In this document: in pieces, positions 36,184 to 45,022 of the stretch
How the letters are laid out: each line of letters opens with the position of its first letter
How positions within the stretch are numbered: the stretch's first letter is position 1
Origin: Pseudoalteromonas xiamenensis
GTDB lineage: Bacteria; Pseudomonadota; Gammaproteobacteria; Enterobacterales; Alteromonadaceae
Strand: one strand, 5' to 3'
Length of the DNA: 64,000 bases
Assembly: GCF_042431545.1 (NCBI RefSeq)
Contig: NZ_JBHLYX010000016.1
The notes under the pieces: generated by a model
What the model saw: the letters and a program-made list of their open reading frames with translations, nothing else
Databases searched by the model: none
What the model was told of the DNA's origin: nothing
Position numbers and translations under genes: made by a program

Positions 36184-38213
36184 ATGAATTCTCTTTTGCG
36201 TCTTTTTAGTCGGTATTTAAGTTTACTCGTCATAACACCTTGTATATTGTTGCTTTTTTTGGTGTTTGCGAACGTTGGTGTAGCCCTTAAAAATGCGCAA
36301 GAAGCGGATGAGGTTGAAAAGTACTCGGAACTTGCAGGCACTATCCTGAGCATCATTCATGAAATCCAAAAAGAACGTGGCATGACGGCAGGCTATTTGG
36401 GAACAAAAGACAGCAACGCACTCTCGAGTTTGAACAAACAGCGTCAGGTTGTTGACAACGTTGTGGCCGAGTTGGATGTACTGGCGGCCGACACTGAGCG
36501 CAGAAAGCGGGTCGAGACTGACTTGAGGGCTTTGCGGGCGCTGTTGATGGAGCGAAGCAAAGTGCGTGGTGAAGTCAATGCTTTTTCGACGACAGGGGAT
36601 GCCATTGCCTTTTATACCTCGATTAACCGAGCTGGGTTTAAAATTGTCGAAGATGCCGCGGACATTAGTTCGAATAAAGACGTAAGTTATGAGCTCTCTG
36701 CCTTGTATGCTTTTTCGTTTGCTAAGGAGCAAGCGGGCATTGAACGCGCCGTATTAACGTCTGTTTTCGCAAAAGATGAAATCCCCCAAAAACAAGTGGT
36801 CAGAATTTCTGAACTCATTGACTATCAAAGGAATTCATTAAGAACAGCAATGCGTCTTGCGATTGGCGAAGAGAAAGCGTTATTTGAAAAAGCAGCAAAT
36901 GACAGTTCGTTTAAGCAAGTGAATGAATATCGTGACCTCGTTCTTTCTAAAAATGCAGGATTCAGTGTGGATCCGCAAGCGTGGTTTAGCGCCGCGACAA
37001 AGCGAATTGAAGTGATGCGTGAAGCCGAAAAGCAAGCTTTGGTCTTTACGGTGCACGAAGCCAAAGCACTTCTGAATAAATCACTTTACTTGGTCGCAGG
37101 TGAAATTGCGTTGCTGGTCTTTGCGGTAGCAATAACGTTTGGGGTTTGGAAAACGATGCGTATGCAAAAAATGCAATCGGATCTGACCCGCCGAGTTATT
37201 CGCCAAGTGATTGAGGACAAAGAACTGCGTAAAACGGTTAATGTGGTGACGCAAGATCAACTGGGAATGACGGCAAACTACATTAATGAATTACTCAAGC
37301 AACTCACCATTGATTTAAGCCAGTTTCAAACGGCATCGTCAAAAATAGCCACCGCGACACATGAAACGGCGTTTGCGATTGTGGATAGCCAAAAAACCTC
37401 TCAGAGCAGCAACAAGGAATTGAGTCGATTTCGGCTGCGGCAGAACAAATGATGCAGAACATAGAGCATGTTACGCACTCAATGCAGCAGAATTTTGAGG
37501 TGCTGGGTAACTTGGTGCGTGAGTGTGAACTGGGTGAAAATAAGGCGAAAGATACGTCAAATGTGATTCTCGCGTTGTCGGATGAAATGTCGGGTGCGGC
37601 AAACCGAATTAACACCCTAAACGACGAAGTAGGCAAAATTACCGCGGTTGTCGATATGATTAGAAGTATTGCGGAACAAACCAACTTACTTGCGTTAAAT
37701 GCGGCCATTGAAGCGGCGCGAGCGGGTGAACAAGGACGAGGTTTTGCGGTGGTCGCAGATGAAGTGCGCAGCCTTGCCAATCGCACACAAGAATGTACCG
37801 AGCAAATTGCCAACATGGTGGTGGAATTACAACACACCGCGGCGTCGTCAAGCCAAACGGTATTGGCAAGTAAAGACAGAGCAGGGCTTGCGGTTAAGGA
37901 CATTGGTGCGGTAACCACGCTACTAAAAACCATGGTAGAGCAAGCTAAAGCGGTGGAAATGGGCACCAAAGAAGTAACGGAAAATGCCCACCATCAAAAT
38001 ATTGCATTGCATGAAGTGGTGTCGCGGATCACCTCAATACAAGGCAAGTCAGTTGAAAATGTGAAAGGCTCAGAGCAAATCGCAACAGCAGCCGGTCAAA
38101 TCGCCGATTCTGCGATGAAAATGGACGAGCTTATCGATCAATATCGTCTGAGCTATGAAGAAGCGGCAAACAAAGTGGATGCATCAAACTTAAAGTTGTA
38201 CAAGATTACCTAA
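36184..38213 (+). pseudogene. Methyl-accepting chemotaxis protein with NIT sensor domain, frameshifted
   Basis: A chemoreceptor split into two frames. The first part (ATG 36184 to stop 37452) has a transmembrane helix (about 11-31) and a NIT-type nitrate/nitrite-sensing domain with the HEIQKERGMTAGYLG signature. A second transmembrane helix (about 328-346) and a HAMP-like region follow. The second part (from about 37398 to 38213) has the signalling tip AAIEAARAGEQGRGFAVVADEVR. Adding one A to the A6 run at 37391-37396 joins both frames and restores a natural receptor stretch (SEQQQGIESISAAAEQM). It is therefore a one-base deletion, slippage site or sequencing error. Without repair the receptor cannot signal. 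A second ATG at 37449 might express a tip fragment. Confidence 0.85.
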
Positions 38214-38729
38214 CAGATACGCGTAACGTTGTCAGTTTATGTACGAGCCGCTTGGCTTGTGTTGTGAGATAGGAAAGAAACAAAATGTTCTCAAGGGCGG
38301 AGCGGGTGCCTTTGCCATGGTTTTGTTTGGCAGCTTACGCGAATGCGTGTTTGAAATGGCATTCCACAATTTAAAGCGTTAAGCATTTGCGTCATAGTAT
38401 AAGCAAATAGGCAGTTGCTACGTAGAAACCGCATTGCGAGTGAATAATATTTGTACCATTAATAGGAGCTGTTTAATGTTGATCGTTTTTTTAAAACGTT
38501 TGCGTATGATTTTAATAGAGAAATAAAATAAATTATAAATAGCTATCTATTCGTTGAATATCGTGTATAGTGCTCGCAGCTCAAACAGCGAGCTATTAAT
38601 GAAATATCTAGTTCAAGTTTTTCTCAGTTTTCTTTCGAATTTTTTCGTCATATGTACCCTGCGATATCTTTTCCTTCAATACAGAGTTAGTAGCTAAAAG
38701 TTCAAATTTATCAATCTATCGAGGTATCT
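38214..38729. other. Intergenic region with the leader of the cold-shock gene
   Basis: 516 bp with no supported gene. The right part is AT-rich and holds a possible -10 (TATAGT, 38566-38571). That would give a 5' leader of roughly 150 bases before the cold-shock ATG, as is usual for cspA-type genes. No clear cold box was seen. Confidence 0.5.
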
Positions 38730-38942
38730 ATGTCTAATAAGACAACTGGTTCAGTAAAATGGTTTAACGAAACTAAAGGTTTTGGCTTTATCGCGCCTGA
38801 CAATGGTAGCCAGGACGTTTTCGTTCACTTTAAAGCTATTGAAATTGATGGTTTCAAGACGCTTCATGAAGGACAAAAAGTGTCTTTCAATGTTGAAAAA
38901 GGCGCTAAAGGCCCACAAGCAGCGAACGTTACTGTAGCGTAA
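38730..38942 (+). CDS. CspA-family cold-shock protein
   Basis: A 70-residue single-domain RNA/DNA chaperone with the OB fold. RNP1 (KGFGFIAP) and RNP2 (VFVHF) are intact, and the N-terminal TGSVKWFN and C-terminal GPQAANV are typical. Such proteins melt RNA secondary structure. GAGG lies six bases before the ATG. The long AT-rich leader suggests post-transcriptional cold control, but induction cannot be read from sequence. Several paralogues usually exist, so no specific symbol is given. Confidence 0.95.
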   Translation: MSNKTTGSVKWFNETKGFGFIAPDNGSQDVFVHFKAIEIDGFKTLHEGQKVSFNVEKGAKGPQAANVTVA

Positions 38943-38954
38943 CTTAGTTGTAGA

Positions 38955-38994
38955 GAGATGCTTTTGCGAGAAGCATCTCACACGCCCTTTTATA
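38955..38994 (+). terminator. Hairpin terminator after the cold-shock gene
   Basis: GAGATGCTT and AAGCATCTC form a 9-bp stem with a 7-base loop. A TTTTAT stretch follows 8 bases later. Confidence 0.5.
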
Positions 38995-39292
38995 GTTTAA
39001 AGAAAACTATCGGTTCAAATATATTTTCCTCCTTGCATACTTGGCAAATGCCTCTTACCTCTTTTTATTTTTTAATTTCAGATTAGAAAAAAGAGCAAAT
39101 ATTCAGATAAACGATTATCTAGATGTATACCGTTTTACATCGAAAATAGAATAATCAAAAAAGACGATTAAAGGCCAAATAGTCGGCACGAATGAAGGCA
39201 ATCGAATTGCGCAAAACATTCGCCATGTTGAGCTTAGCTATTGTGAAGTGAGCACAGGAAAATGATTCAAACGTTGATTTAAAGAGAGCACG
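38995..39292. other. AT-rich intergenic region
   Basis: About 300 bp between the cold-shock gene and a small hypothetical gene. I see no frame, terminator or clear dyad beyond general AT-richness. Confidence 0.5.
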
Positions 39293-39496
39293 ATGCGTAA
39301 ACCTGCAAGAAAAAACAATCAGAAATCTAAGAAAGGCAATTTTGAAGAACGTCTAGAGCAAGTTGTTGGTGAATACCGCCAAGCGAAAGAAGTGCTAGAT
39401 AGCCTTGAACAAGATGACGCTGAATATGAACTACAAAAAGAAAAATGTGATAAGCTTTTTGCCATTGCTGAGCGTTTTATCAACAGGCAAAAATAA
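39293..39496 (+). CDS. Small basic coiled-coil hypothetical protein
   Basis: A 67-residue protein: a lysine/arginine-rich N-terminus (about 1-15) followed by a helical, charged region likely to form a coiled coil (FEERLEQVVGEYRQAKEVLD onward). AGAGAG precedes the ATG, and a good terminator follows 10 bases after the stop, which supports a real gene. I do not recognise the family. The basic tail would allow nucleic-acid binding, but that is a guess. Confidence 0.65.
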   Translation: MRKPARKNNQKSKKGNFEERLEQVVGEYRQAKEVLDSLEQDDAEYELQKEKCDKLFAIAERFINRQK

Positions 39497-39506
39497 TCAA
39501 GATTCG

Positions 39507-39534
39507 CTTACGATTTAGATATCGTAGGTTTTTT
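39507..39534 (+). terminator. Terminator after the small coiled-coil gene
   Basis: CTTACGAT and ATCGTAGG (one G-T wobble) with a 6-base loop, followed by six T. Confidence 0.75.
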
Positions 39535-40216
39535 AGAGGTGTTTTTTACCTATTTTTTTGATAAAAACAGCTCACCAGTGTTAATTCAGTAAGTTAATTT
39601 TTACTGTAATTTTTTATACGTATAACACGCTCAAGTCGAGTGTGTCGCGATATTAGTGTTATGAATACCAGCAGATTTTTTTACTGTACCCAACGTGGTT
39701 TTTAATCTGCACCACCTTTTTAGTGTGAATTATATTTAATTTTTTCTTTAATGGCTGAGTTTATGTGTGTTTGAGAGCTAAGTATCGTTAAATTAACCTT
39801 AAATATAAGAAGCTTAAAATATGAATCAAAAATTCAATGGCTTATCTATTGAAGCCACCCCTCCTATTTTTTCAATTTCCGTAAATAAGAACCGTGTTGT
39901 TTTTAAAGATAACATTAACTTAAAGAGCGTGGACTTAAGTAGTTCGTCAGAAACAAAAAAATTTGTATATTGGTTACTGAACAGATAACTCTGGCAAAGG
40001 TATACAAGGAAACTGCGTTCAGGGTTCTTGCTGGGCGCTATGAGCACGGTGAATGTCCATCTAACGAATCCAACGCATAATTAACGTCTAATGTATTCTT
40101 GGTAATAGTATTTTGTCTAAAATCTTCGTAAGATGCCCAGTTCACAATTCACCCGATGGGTAAATAACTCATTATCAACGCCTCTGATTGAGGAATTAAA
40201 AAGTTAGGAAGATCGA
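39535..40216. other. AT-rich region with one uncertain short reading frame
   Basis: About 680 bp between two small genes. Its only candidate is the 55-codon frame at 39821-39988 listed separately. No terminator or clear dyad was seen. Confidence 0.5.
39821..39988 (+). CDS. Possible 55-residue peptide gene
   Basis: ATG at 39821 opens a 55-codon frame preceded by a weak AAGAAG. The product starts MNQKFNGLSIEATPP and ends YWLLNR. It has no signal peptide and no family I recognise. After its stop, another frame reads on with a Gly/Cys-rich run (GKGIQGNCVQGSCWAL), so a frameshifted ribosomal-peptide precursor or decayed gene is conceivable. It is in an otherwise empty AT-rich region and may be chance. 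Confidence 0.2.
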   Translation: MNQKFNGLSIEATPPIFSISVNKNRVVFKDNINLKSVDLSSSSETKKFVYWLLNR

Positions 40217-40507
40217 ATGGATGTTGAACACATTGAAGCACCGATTCTAATTCATGAAAAACAAAAGAAGCAGGCGCTTGTCGAAGAGTTTGAACAATTA
40301 CGTCCAAATTGGAAAGGCAATCTACTCAGAACCGTTGGCATGTTAATGAGTATGGCTTTGCTTGTTTGGATGTATCCGGAGATAGTTCATCAACCTATTT
40401 CATATGTATTGCTTATTCTTATCTTTGGGGTGAGTGCTGATTTGCATGCACAAAGTAAACGGATCAATAAACGTATTGATACGTTGTATAAATTGCTGAA
40501 GGAATAG
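40217..40507 (+). CDS. Small two-helix membrane protein, hypothetical
   Basis: A 96-residue protein: a charged cytosolic N-terminus (about 1-35), two transmembrane helices (about 38-54 and 60-75) separated by a short VHQP turn, and a basic helical C-terminus. Topology suggests both ends in the cytoplasm. A weak GGAAG ribosome site precedes it. The family is not recognised, and the neighbours give no hint of function. Confidence 0.6.
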   Translation: MDVEHIEAPILIHEKQKKQALVEEFEQLRPNWKGNLLRTVGMLMSMALLVWMYPEIVHQPISYVLLILIFGVSADLHAQSKRINKRIDTLYKLLKE

Positions 40508-40677
40508 ATATGTTCCGCTCACTGTTTTTGAGTCCCGTGGCATGAGCCGAAAGCGAGCTTTTCTCAAGAATTGCAAGTTTCTCAACTTTACTCAATACGT
40601 TAACACTCGGTACTTGCTTAGTCTGCTCTACTCGATGCATTCGTTATGTACTGATTTTCGGGTGCTCGATACGCGCG

Positions 40678-41097
40678 TTATTTTTCACGGCGTTTGTCAT
40701 TACAGAGTTCAGTTAAAACACGTTTGGCGTTTTCTTGGCAATCAATGTTGTCTGGTTTGGCTGCTATTTTTTCCAAAATATCAGTAAGATGTGCCTTGTT
40801 GTGCGCTAGCTTTGCTTCGAGCAGTTCAATGTCTCGGACTTTTTGCTGTAGTGCATTAACGAGCGTTTGATGCTGCCAATTCGTCAAGTCTTCTGGCAAC
40901 AACGCGTTCAGTTCCTCTAAACTAAATCCTGCTTGTTGGCCCGATGAAATTAGTTCAAGCGCAAGAACGGCTTCTTTTGGGTAGTGACGATAACCATTTG
41001 CTGAACGAGTGACGGTTTTTAACAAGCCAATACTTTCGTAAAATCGGATTTTAGAGGCGCTCAGGCCTGTGACTTTGGCTAACTCACCAATTTTCAT
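40678..41097 (-). CDS. MerR-family transcriptional regulator
   Basis: A 139-residue regulator with the MerR winged helix (KIGELAKVTGLSASKIRFYESIGLL), wing residues SANGYRHYP, and a long dimerisation coiled coil. Two cysteines near the C-terminus (in DCQEN and ELCND) might be part of an effector site, but no classical metal-binding loop is clear. The start is ATG 41097 with AAGGTG upstream; the frame to 41133 adds residues not typical of the family. It is divergent from the SelW-like gene and may control it. Confidence 0.9.
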   Translation of the reverse strand: MKIGELAKVTGLSASKIRFYESIGLLKTVTRSANGYRHYPKEAVLALELISSGQQAGFSLEELNALLPEDLTNWQHQTLVNALQQKVRDIELLEAKLAHNKAHLTDILEKIAAKPDNIDCQENAKRVLTELCNDKRREK

Positions 41098-41160
41098 TGC
41101 AACACCTTGTACTCCGTGTTTTTCTTTTCTCACGTTATACTTAGCGACAATAGAGAGTCA

Positions 41161-41445
41161 ATGAGTATCAATATGAAACCTAAAATTACCATCCATTATT
41201 GTGTGTTGTGTCAATGGTTGTTGCGTGCGGGGTGGATGGCACAGGAACTTCTTTCAACGTTCAGTGATGAGCTGGCTGAAGTGGCACTAGCGCCTGCGAG
41301 CAAGGGCGTGTATCAAATTTATTATAATGACGAGCTGATTTGGTGTCGCGTGCGAGATGGCGGATTTCCAGAAGCAAAAATAGCGAAGCGTTTGGTCCGT
41401 GACCGATTAGATCCGACCCGCGATTTGGGTCACATTGATAAATAA
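41161..41445 (+). CDS. SelT/SelW/SelH (Rdx) family thioredoxin-like protein
   Basis: A 94-residue protein with the Rdx-family redox motif CVLCQW (CxxC near residue 14 of the family core) at the start of a thioredoxin-like fold. The selenocysteine of animal SelW is Cys here. It continues with the usual GVYQIYYNDELIWCR and GGFPEAKIAKRLVRD segments. Bacterial members are small and uncharacterised, with a suspected redox role. The ATG at 41161 with AGAGAG upstream is preferred over an in-frame ATG at 41107; ATG 41173 is also possible. A divergent MerR gene is next to it. Confidence 0.85.
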   Translation: MSINMKPKITIHYCVLCQWLLRAGWMAQELLSTFSDELAEVALAPASKGVYQIYYNDELIWCRVRDGGFPEAKIAKRLVRDRLDPTRDLGHIDK

Positions 41446-41454
41446 GCGAGCGGT

Positions 41455-42654
41455 TTATTCTTCGGCAATAGAGGAAATCGCCTCAAACTTGTCTTCGATG
41501 CGTAAAAAGCACGTAACGAGTTTGGGATCAAAATGTTTTCCCTTACCATCTAAAATAAGTTCACGCGCTTCAAAATGAGAAAATGGGCGTTTGTAGCAGC
41601 GTGGCGTTGTGAGTGCATCATAGACATCCACCAAGGCAACAATGCGAGCACTAAGCGGAATGTCTTCGCCCTTTAAGCCTTTTGGATAGCCTGAACCATC
41701 CCATTTTTCATGGTGGCCTGCGGCGATGTCTTTGCCCATTTTTAAAAAGCCACAACTTGGCGCATATTTAATTAAGCTATCGATGACCTGACCGCCAATC
41801 ACGGGGTGTGATTTGATTTGCTCAAATTCTTCAGCCGTAAGTTTTCCTGGCTTCAACAAAATAGAATCAGCGACACCGACTTTACCGATGTCATGCAAGA
41901 TAGCCGACAAGTTAATGTCAGCAATGAAGTCGTCATCCAATTCGATAGGTGCATCTCGGTCTTTTTGCCTTTCTGTCGCCAGCAACTCGGCGTATTGCCG
42001 CATTCGGAGCAAGTGTGCGCCCGTTTCGTTATCTCGATATTCCGCGAGTTTTGCGAGACCGAAAATGGTTGCCTGACGCGAAGAGAGAGACGCACCTAAC
42101 GATTCAATTAATTTATTCGTTAAGTACCCCGATGACATGGTTACCATTGCATTCGTCGCGAGAAAGTTGACCGTGAGAACCCACCAGATGATGGCTGAAA
42201 AGTCGACAAGGCCTGCCCATCGAAGCAAATCTAGTTGAAACATCACGCCAATGGTGACCAATGACACGACGTTTAAGCCAAGCGCAAAGTAACCCGCTCT
42301 TTTTCCTAGTAAAATGGCACTGAGTGGCGCAAAGGCAAACAACCACATAAATCCCGCACCAGCAGGCCCAACGGTGTATAAGAACGCGTTACCGATGAGG
42401 TAAGCGAGGCTACATCCCAAGGCGTAGCGATGTGTCGAAGACATGGTTTTGCTTTGTAAGATGTACACCAAAATTGCATAGCTGATGGTGTCCAACACGA
42501 CCATGGAATAAAGACCGAGTTGAATACATAAGTACACGCTGGTGAAATAAACCGGTACGCAGGTAATCGCAAGCGTTCCGAACAGTTTGCGGAAGATTTG
42601 CATGCGCCATACGGGCAGTGTGTTGTCTAAAGCAGAGCGTAATTGATGTGACAT
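41455..42654 (-). CDS. Membrane HD-GYP domain cyclic-di-GMP phosphodiesterase
   Basis: A 399-residue protein with about six transmembrane helices in residues 22-175, then a cytoplasmic HD-GYP domain. The catalytic HD is at 254-255 (LHDIGKVG), and the HD-GYP signature HHEKWDGSGYP begins at 314. A YDALTTPRCYK stretch follows, as in active members. It should hydrolyse c-di-GMP to GMP. The membrane part could sense a ligand or membrane state; no named sensor domain is clear. It probably opposes the diguanylate cyclases elsewhere in the window. Confidence 0.92.
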   Translation of the reverse strand: MSHQLRSALDNTLPVWRMQIFRKLFGTLAITCVPVYFTSVYLCIQLGLYSMVVLDTISYAILVYILQSKTMSSTHRYALGCSLAYLIGNAFLYTVGPAGAGFMWLFAFAPLSAILLGKRAGYFALGLNVVSLVTIGVMFQLDLLRWAGLVDFSAIIWWVLTVNFLATNAMVTMSSGYLTNKLIESLGASLSSRQATIFGLAKLAEYRDNETGAHLLRMRQYAELLATERQKDRDAPIELDDDFIADINLSAILHDIGKVGVADSILLKPGKLTAEEFEQIKSHPVIGGQVIDSLIKYAPSCGFLKMGKDIAAGHHEKWDGSGYPKGLKGEDIPLSARIVALVDVYDALTTPRCYKRPFSHFEARELILDGKGKHFDPKLVTCFLRIEDKFEAISSIAEE

Positions 42655-42771
42655 TGACCGTTATTATTCTGTTTTTAACAGCGAAACACAGTCAAAGCAT
42701 AGTGAAGCGAGTGAGAAATGTCAGGGGAAGAGGCTAATTAAATTACATTACTCAGTAAAACGGACGGTAAG

Positions 42772-43770
42772 TTAACCAATCCGATTTTTCATAAATGACG
42801 GCGTGACGCCCGTCCAACGTTTAAACGCGCGTCTGAAATTGCTTAGGTCGCTGAATTCCAGCGCATTAGCGACGCGTTCGGTGTTTTGCCCAAGCTCCAA
42901 ACGCACAATGGCTTGCTGACGTAAAATTCGGTCTTTTATTTCAACTAGGCTCGTGTTGTGCTGTTTCAATTTACGTTTCAAGGTAGCTTGGCTTATTGCC
43001 AAAATTTGCGCTAGGTCCTCTAAACTTAAGCGGTTATTACGCCTGAGTTGCCATTCTACGTATTGCACAAAACCAAATTGATGTGCCCGATGAACGGGGA
43101 TGCGGAGTCGAGGTATCAAGTTGGATAACGTCCCGATTTGAGCCAGTTGCAACGCGTGGCGGTCAATGACCAGTGCAAAGTCATGATGCCCAAAACTGTA
43201 CTCGGCGTGAAGATGACTTTGGTATTGTTCAATGTGCTCAGGCTTGGCAAAGGGGAAACGCAGTTCCAGTTTTAACATTGGAAAACGCCATCGTAAGAAT
43301 CCACAAACGAGCGAGGCAAATGTTTCTATGTAGAAGCGTTGTACACTGAATGGCGGCTCGCTGATGGCAAATCCCACAAAATAATAATGTTTATTATCTT
43401 CACACAACCGATGGGCTGTTAGGCTGGCAAAACACTCCATTTGATGTAGCACGAGTAACCGCAACAGTTGTTGGAGGTTTTTACTGTGGCAAAGCAACTG
43501 CCCACGATACGCGCTCATGGTTTGTACGAGATACGTGCCAAACACAAAGCTGAGCTCCGTGTTGTTTAATTTAAGGGCGTTTTGAATAACCGTGTCAAAT
43601 TGCGCTTGAGAAATCAGTAACGTTTCTTCACCGAGCGATTGATAACAAAGTTTGGTTCCTGCTAACAGCTTTTCAGGCAGCGCACCACGTTGCCGAGAGA
43701 GTTCAATGAGCGGCAACAATAATTGGATCACACAAAGATGTGGGCGCTCTCTGTCGATGATCTCTGTCAT
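42772..43770 (-). CDS. AraC-family transcriptional regulator
   Basis: A 332-residue regulator with an N-terminal ligand domain of the Arabinose_bd/GliR type (about 20-215) and a C-terminal AraC double helix-turn-helix (about 240-330) with the recognisable FSDLSNFRRAFKRWTGVTPSFM end. This architecture is common among OruR/PhbR-like regulators of catabolism. The effector is not evident. It lies 18 bp after the degenerate GGDEF gene, so the two are probably co-transcribed and linked in function. Confidence 0.92.
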   Translation of the reverse strand: MTEIIDRERPHLCVIQLLLPLIELSRQRGALPEKLLAGTKLCYQSLGEETLLISQAQFDTVIQNALKLNNTELSFVFGTYLVQTMSAYRGQLLCHSKNLQQLLRLLVLHQMECFASLTAHRLCEDNKHYYFVGFAISEPPFSVQRFYIETFASLVCGFLRWRFPMLKLELRFPFAKPEHIEQYQSHLHAEYSFGHHDFALVIDRHALQLAQIGTLSNLIPRLRIPVHRAHQFGFVQYVEWQLRRNNRLSLEDLAQILAISQATLKRKLKQHNTSLVEIKDRILRQQAIVRLELGQNTERVANALEFSDLSNFRRAFKRWTGVTPSFMKNRIG

Positions 43771-43788
43771 GCTACAACCTTTACCATG

Positions 43789-44697
43789 TTAAGCCACTCG
43801 CTTTTGCTGCTGCACTTTTTGATGCAAGCGCGAGAGCATGGTATCGACATTCTCTTGTGGCATTGGACTGATGACGCTCCACGTGACTTCACTGTACGCT
43901 GTGAATTCGCCCGTGGTAGTGTACTGTGTATGTTTTGCCACAATATCGGCAATATGACGAGCAGTTTGCTGTGCTTCAGCGAGTTTGCATTCTGCAAATA
44001 AAACAATGAAGCGATCGCCTGCGTAACGGCACACTAAATCGGCATCACGTAAATTTAGACTGATGAGTTCACCGATGTCGCGCAGCAATTGATTAGCTTT
44101 GACTAAGCCTTGAGCACGCGTCAGGTCGGTAAATCCTTTGATGTCGAACAGTCCAATGCAAAAATCGGGAGAGCCGTGATGCGCCCTCAACATTTCTCGT
44201 TCAATCTGTTCTTTCATGTACTTGGCATTGTATAAACCAGTAATGAAATCGCAGTGGCTGTGGCTGCGGTAAAAACGCTCCTTTTTCATCAAGGTTTGGT
44301 TTAGCGTTTCTTGTTCTTTGTACCACCCTTTTGCGGCCACCGTCATTACTATCATGCCGACCACAGCCGGAAACGCTTCCACATTGGAAAACCACGCTTC
44401 ATCGGGTGCAAAACGAACAAATTCGTCAAAGAAATCAAGTAATGTGGAGACAAGCAAGCTACTGAGCCCGCAAAACATCCAATTCGTGACACTTCCTTTA
44501 GGTCTTGCAAACAACGTGGCAGTAAGCCAAACCAGTACCATAATGCAAATGCCACCTTCACCTATGGCATCTAGCCAATTTATTTCTTCTTGTGATTTTG
44601 GCAATCCAAATAAGATAGCTAATGAAAACGTGGCTGCGAGCAAGATTGCTAGCGAAATCCAAAGTGTTCGATGTGTTTTAAAAGGGGAGTAATTCAT
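43789..44697 (-). CDS. Membrane protein with degenerate GGDEF domain
   Basis: A 302-residue protein with about four transmembrane helices (residues 12-125), then a GGDEF domain. The active motif reads AGDRF at 226-230 instead of GG(D/E)EF, and the preceding RxxD is not conserved, so cyclase activity is doubtful. It may bind GTP or c-di-GMP as a receptor, or act as a partner. The start is taken as ATG 44697; the frame extends to a TTG at 44751, which lacks support. Neither start has a good ribosome site. It is co-directional with the AraC gene 18 bp downstream. Confidence 0.82.
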   Translation of the reverse strand: MNYSPFKTHRTLWISLAILLAATFSLAILFGLPKSQEEINWLDAIGEGGICIMVLVWLTATLFARPKGSVTNWMFCGLSSLLVSTLLDFFDEFVRFAPDEAWFSNVEAFPAVVGMIVMTVAAKGWYKEQETLNQTLMKKERFYRSHSHCDFITGLYNAKYMKEQIEREMLRAHHGSPDFCIGLFDIKGFTDLTRAQGLVKANQLLRDIGELISLNLRDADLVCRYAGDRFIVLFAECKLAEAQQTARHIADIVAKHTQYTTTGEFTAYSEVTWSVISPMPQENVDTMLSRLHQKVQQQKRVA

Positions 44698-44754
44698 GGT
44701 GCTAAAATAGAAAATAATTTGGTCAATGTTGGCATGCGCCTTCGTTGTCAACTA

Positions 44755-44867
44755 GGGTCAGATTAGCTCATGAGTTGAGACAAAAAGATGACAGCGAGGT
44801 GAAATTCCCGCTCGTTTGACTGCATTACTGCAGTTTGTACCTTTTTTGAATGGGTCAGATCAGCTCA
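44755..44867 (+). repeat. Pair of 16-bp direct repeats (GGGTCAGATYAGCTCA)
   Basis: 44755-44770 and 44852-44867 differ at one position and lie 97 bp apart. The GGGTCAG start resembles that of REP-like or RAYT-associated palindromes; a similar GGGTCAG occurs at 63880. Confidence 0.5.
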
Positions 44868-44898
44868 AATCAGTCAGAAAATGGCCAAAAATCAACGT

Positions 44899-44920
44899 AT
44901 TTCGTTAGACCATACGAAAT
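44899..44920 (+). promoter_or_regulatory. Dyad upstream of the TonB receptor gene
   Basis: ATTTCGT and ACGAAAT separated by 8 bases, about 105-125 bases before the receptor start. Confidence 0.4.
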
Positions 44921-44971
44921 GTTGCAATATTTCCTTCATCAACTCCGATTAGTTTTCCTCGCAGTTTTTTA

Positions 44972-44990
44972 TGGTAACAGGGCGTTACCA
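44972..44990 (+). promoter_or_regulatory. Operator-like dyad just upstream of the TonB receptor gene
   Basis: TGGTAAC-AGGGC-GTTACCA: perfect 7-bp arms, 33 bases before the ATG and well placed for a repressor. Confidence 0.5.
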
Positions 44991-45022
44991 ATAACAATAA
45001 TCCCAATCTGTGCGAGTAAATC

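Larger units (their letters stand above)
44698..45022. other. Promoter region between the degenerate GGDEF gene and the TonB receptor
   Basis: A 325-bp divergent region. It holds two near-identical 16-bp direct repeats (44755-44770, 44852-44867) and two dyads (44899-44920 and 44972-44990). The dyads are placed to control the TonB receptor. No Pho box could be read with confidence. Confidence 0.55.

Noticed and set aside
39826..40047. 73-codon minus-strand frame opposite the short peptide frame
   Set aside because: Low-complexity, AT-driven and without a ribosome site or recognisable domain.
44899..44990. Dyads upstream of the TonB receptor read as Pho or Fur boxes
   Set aside because: Neither TGGTAAC-N5-GTTACCA nor ATTTCGT-N8-ACGAAAT matches the CTGTCAT pair or the GATAATGATAATCATTATC pattern.
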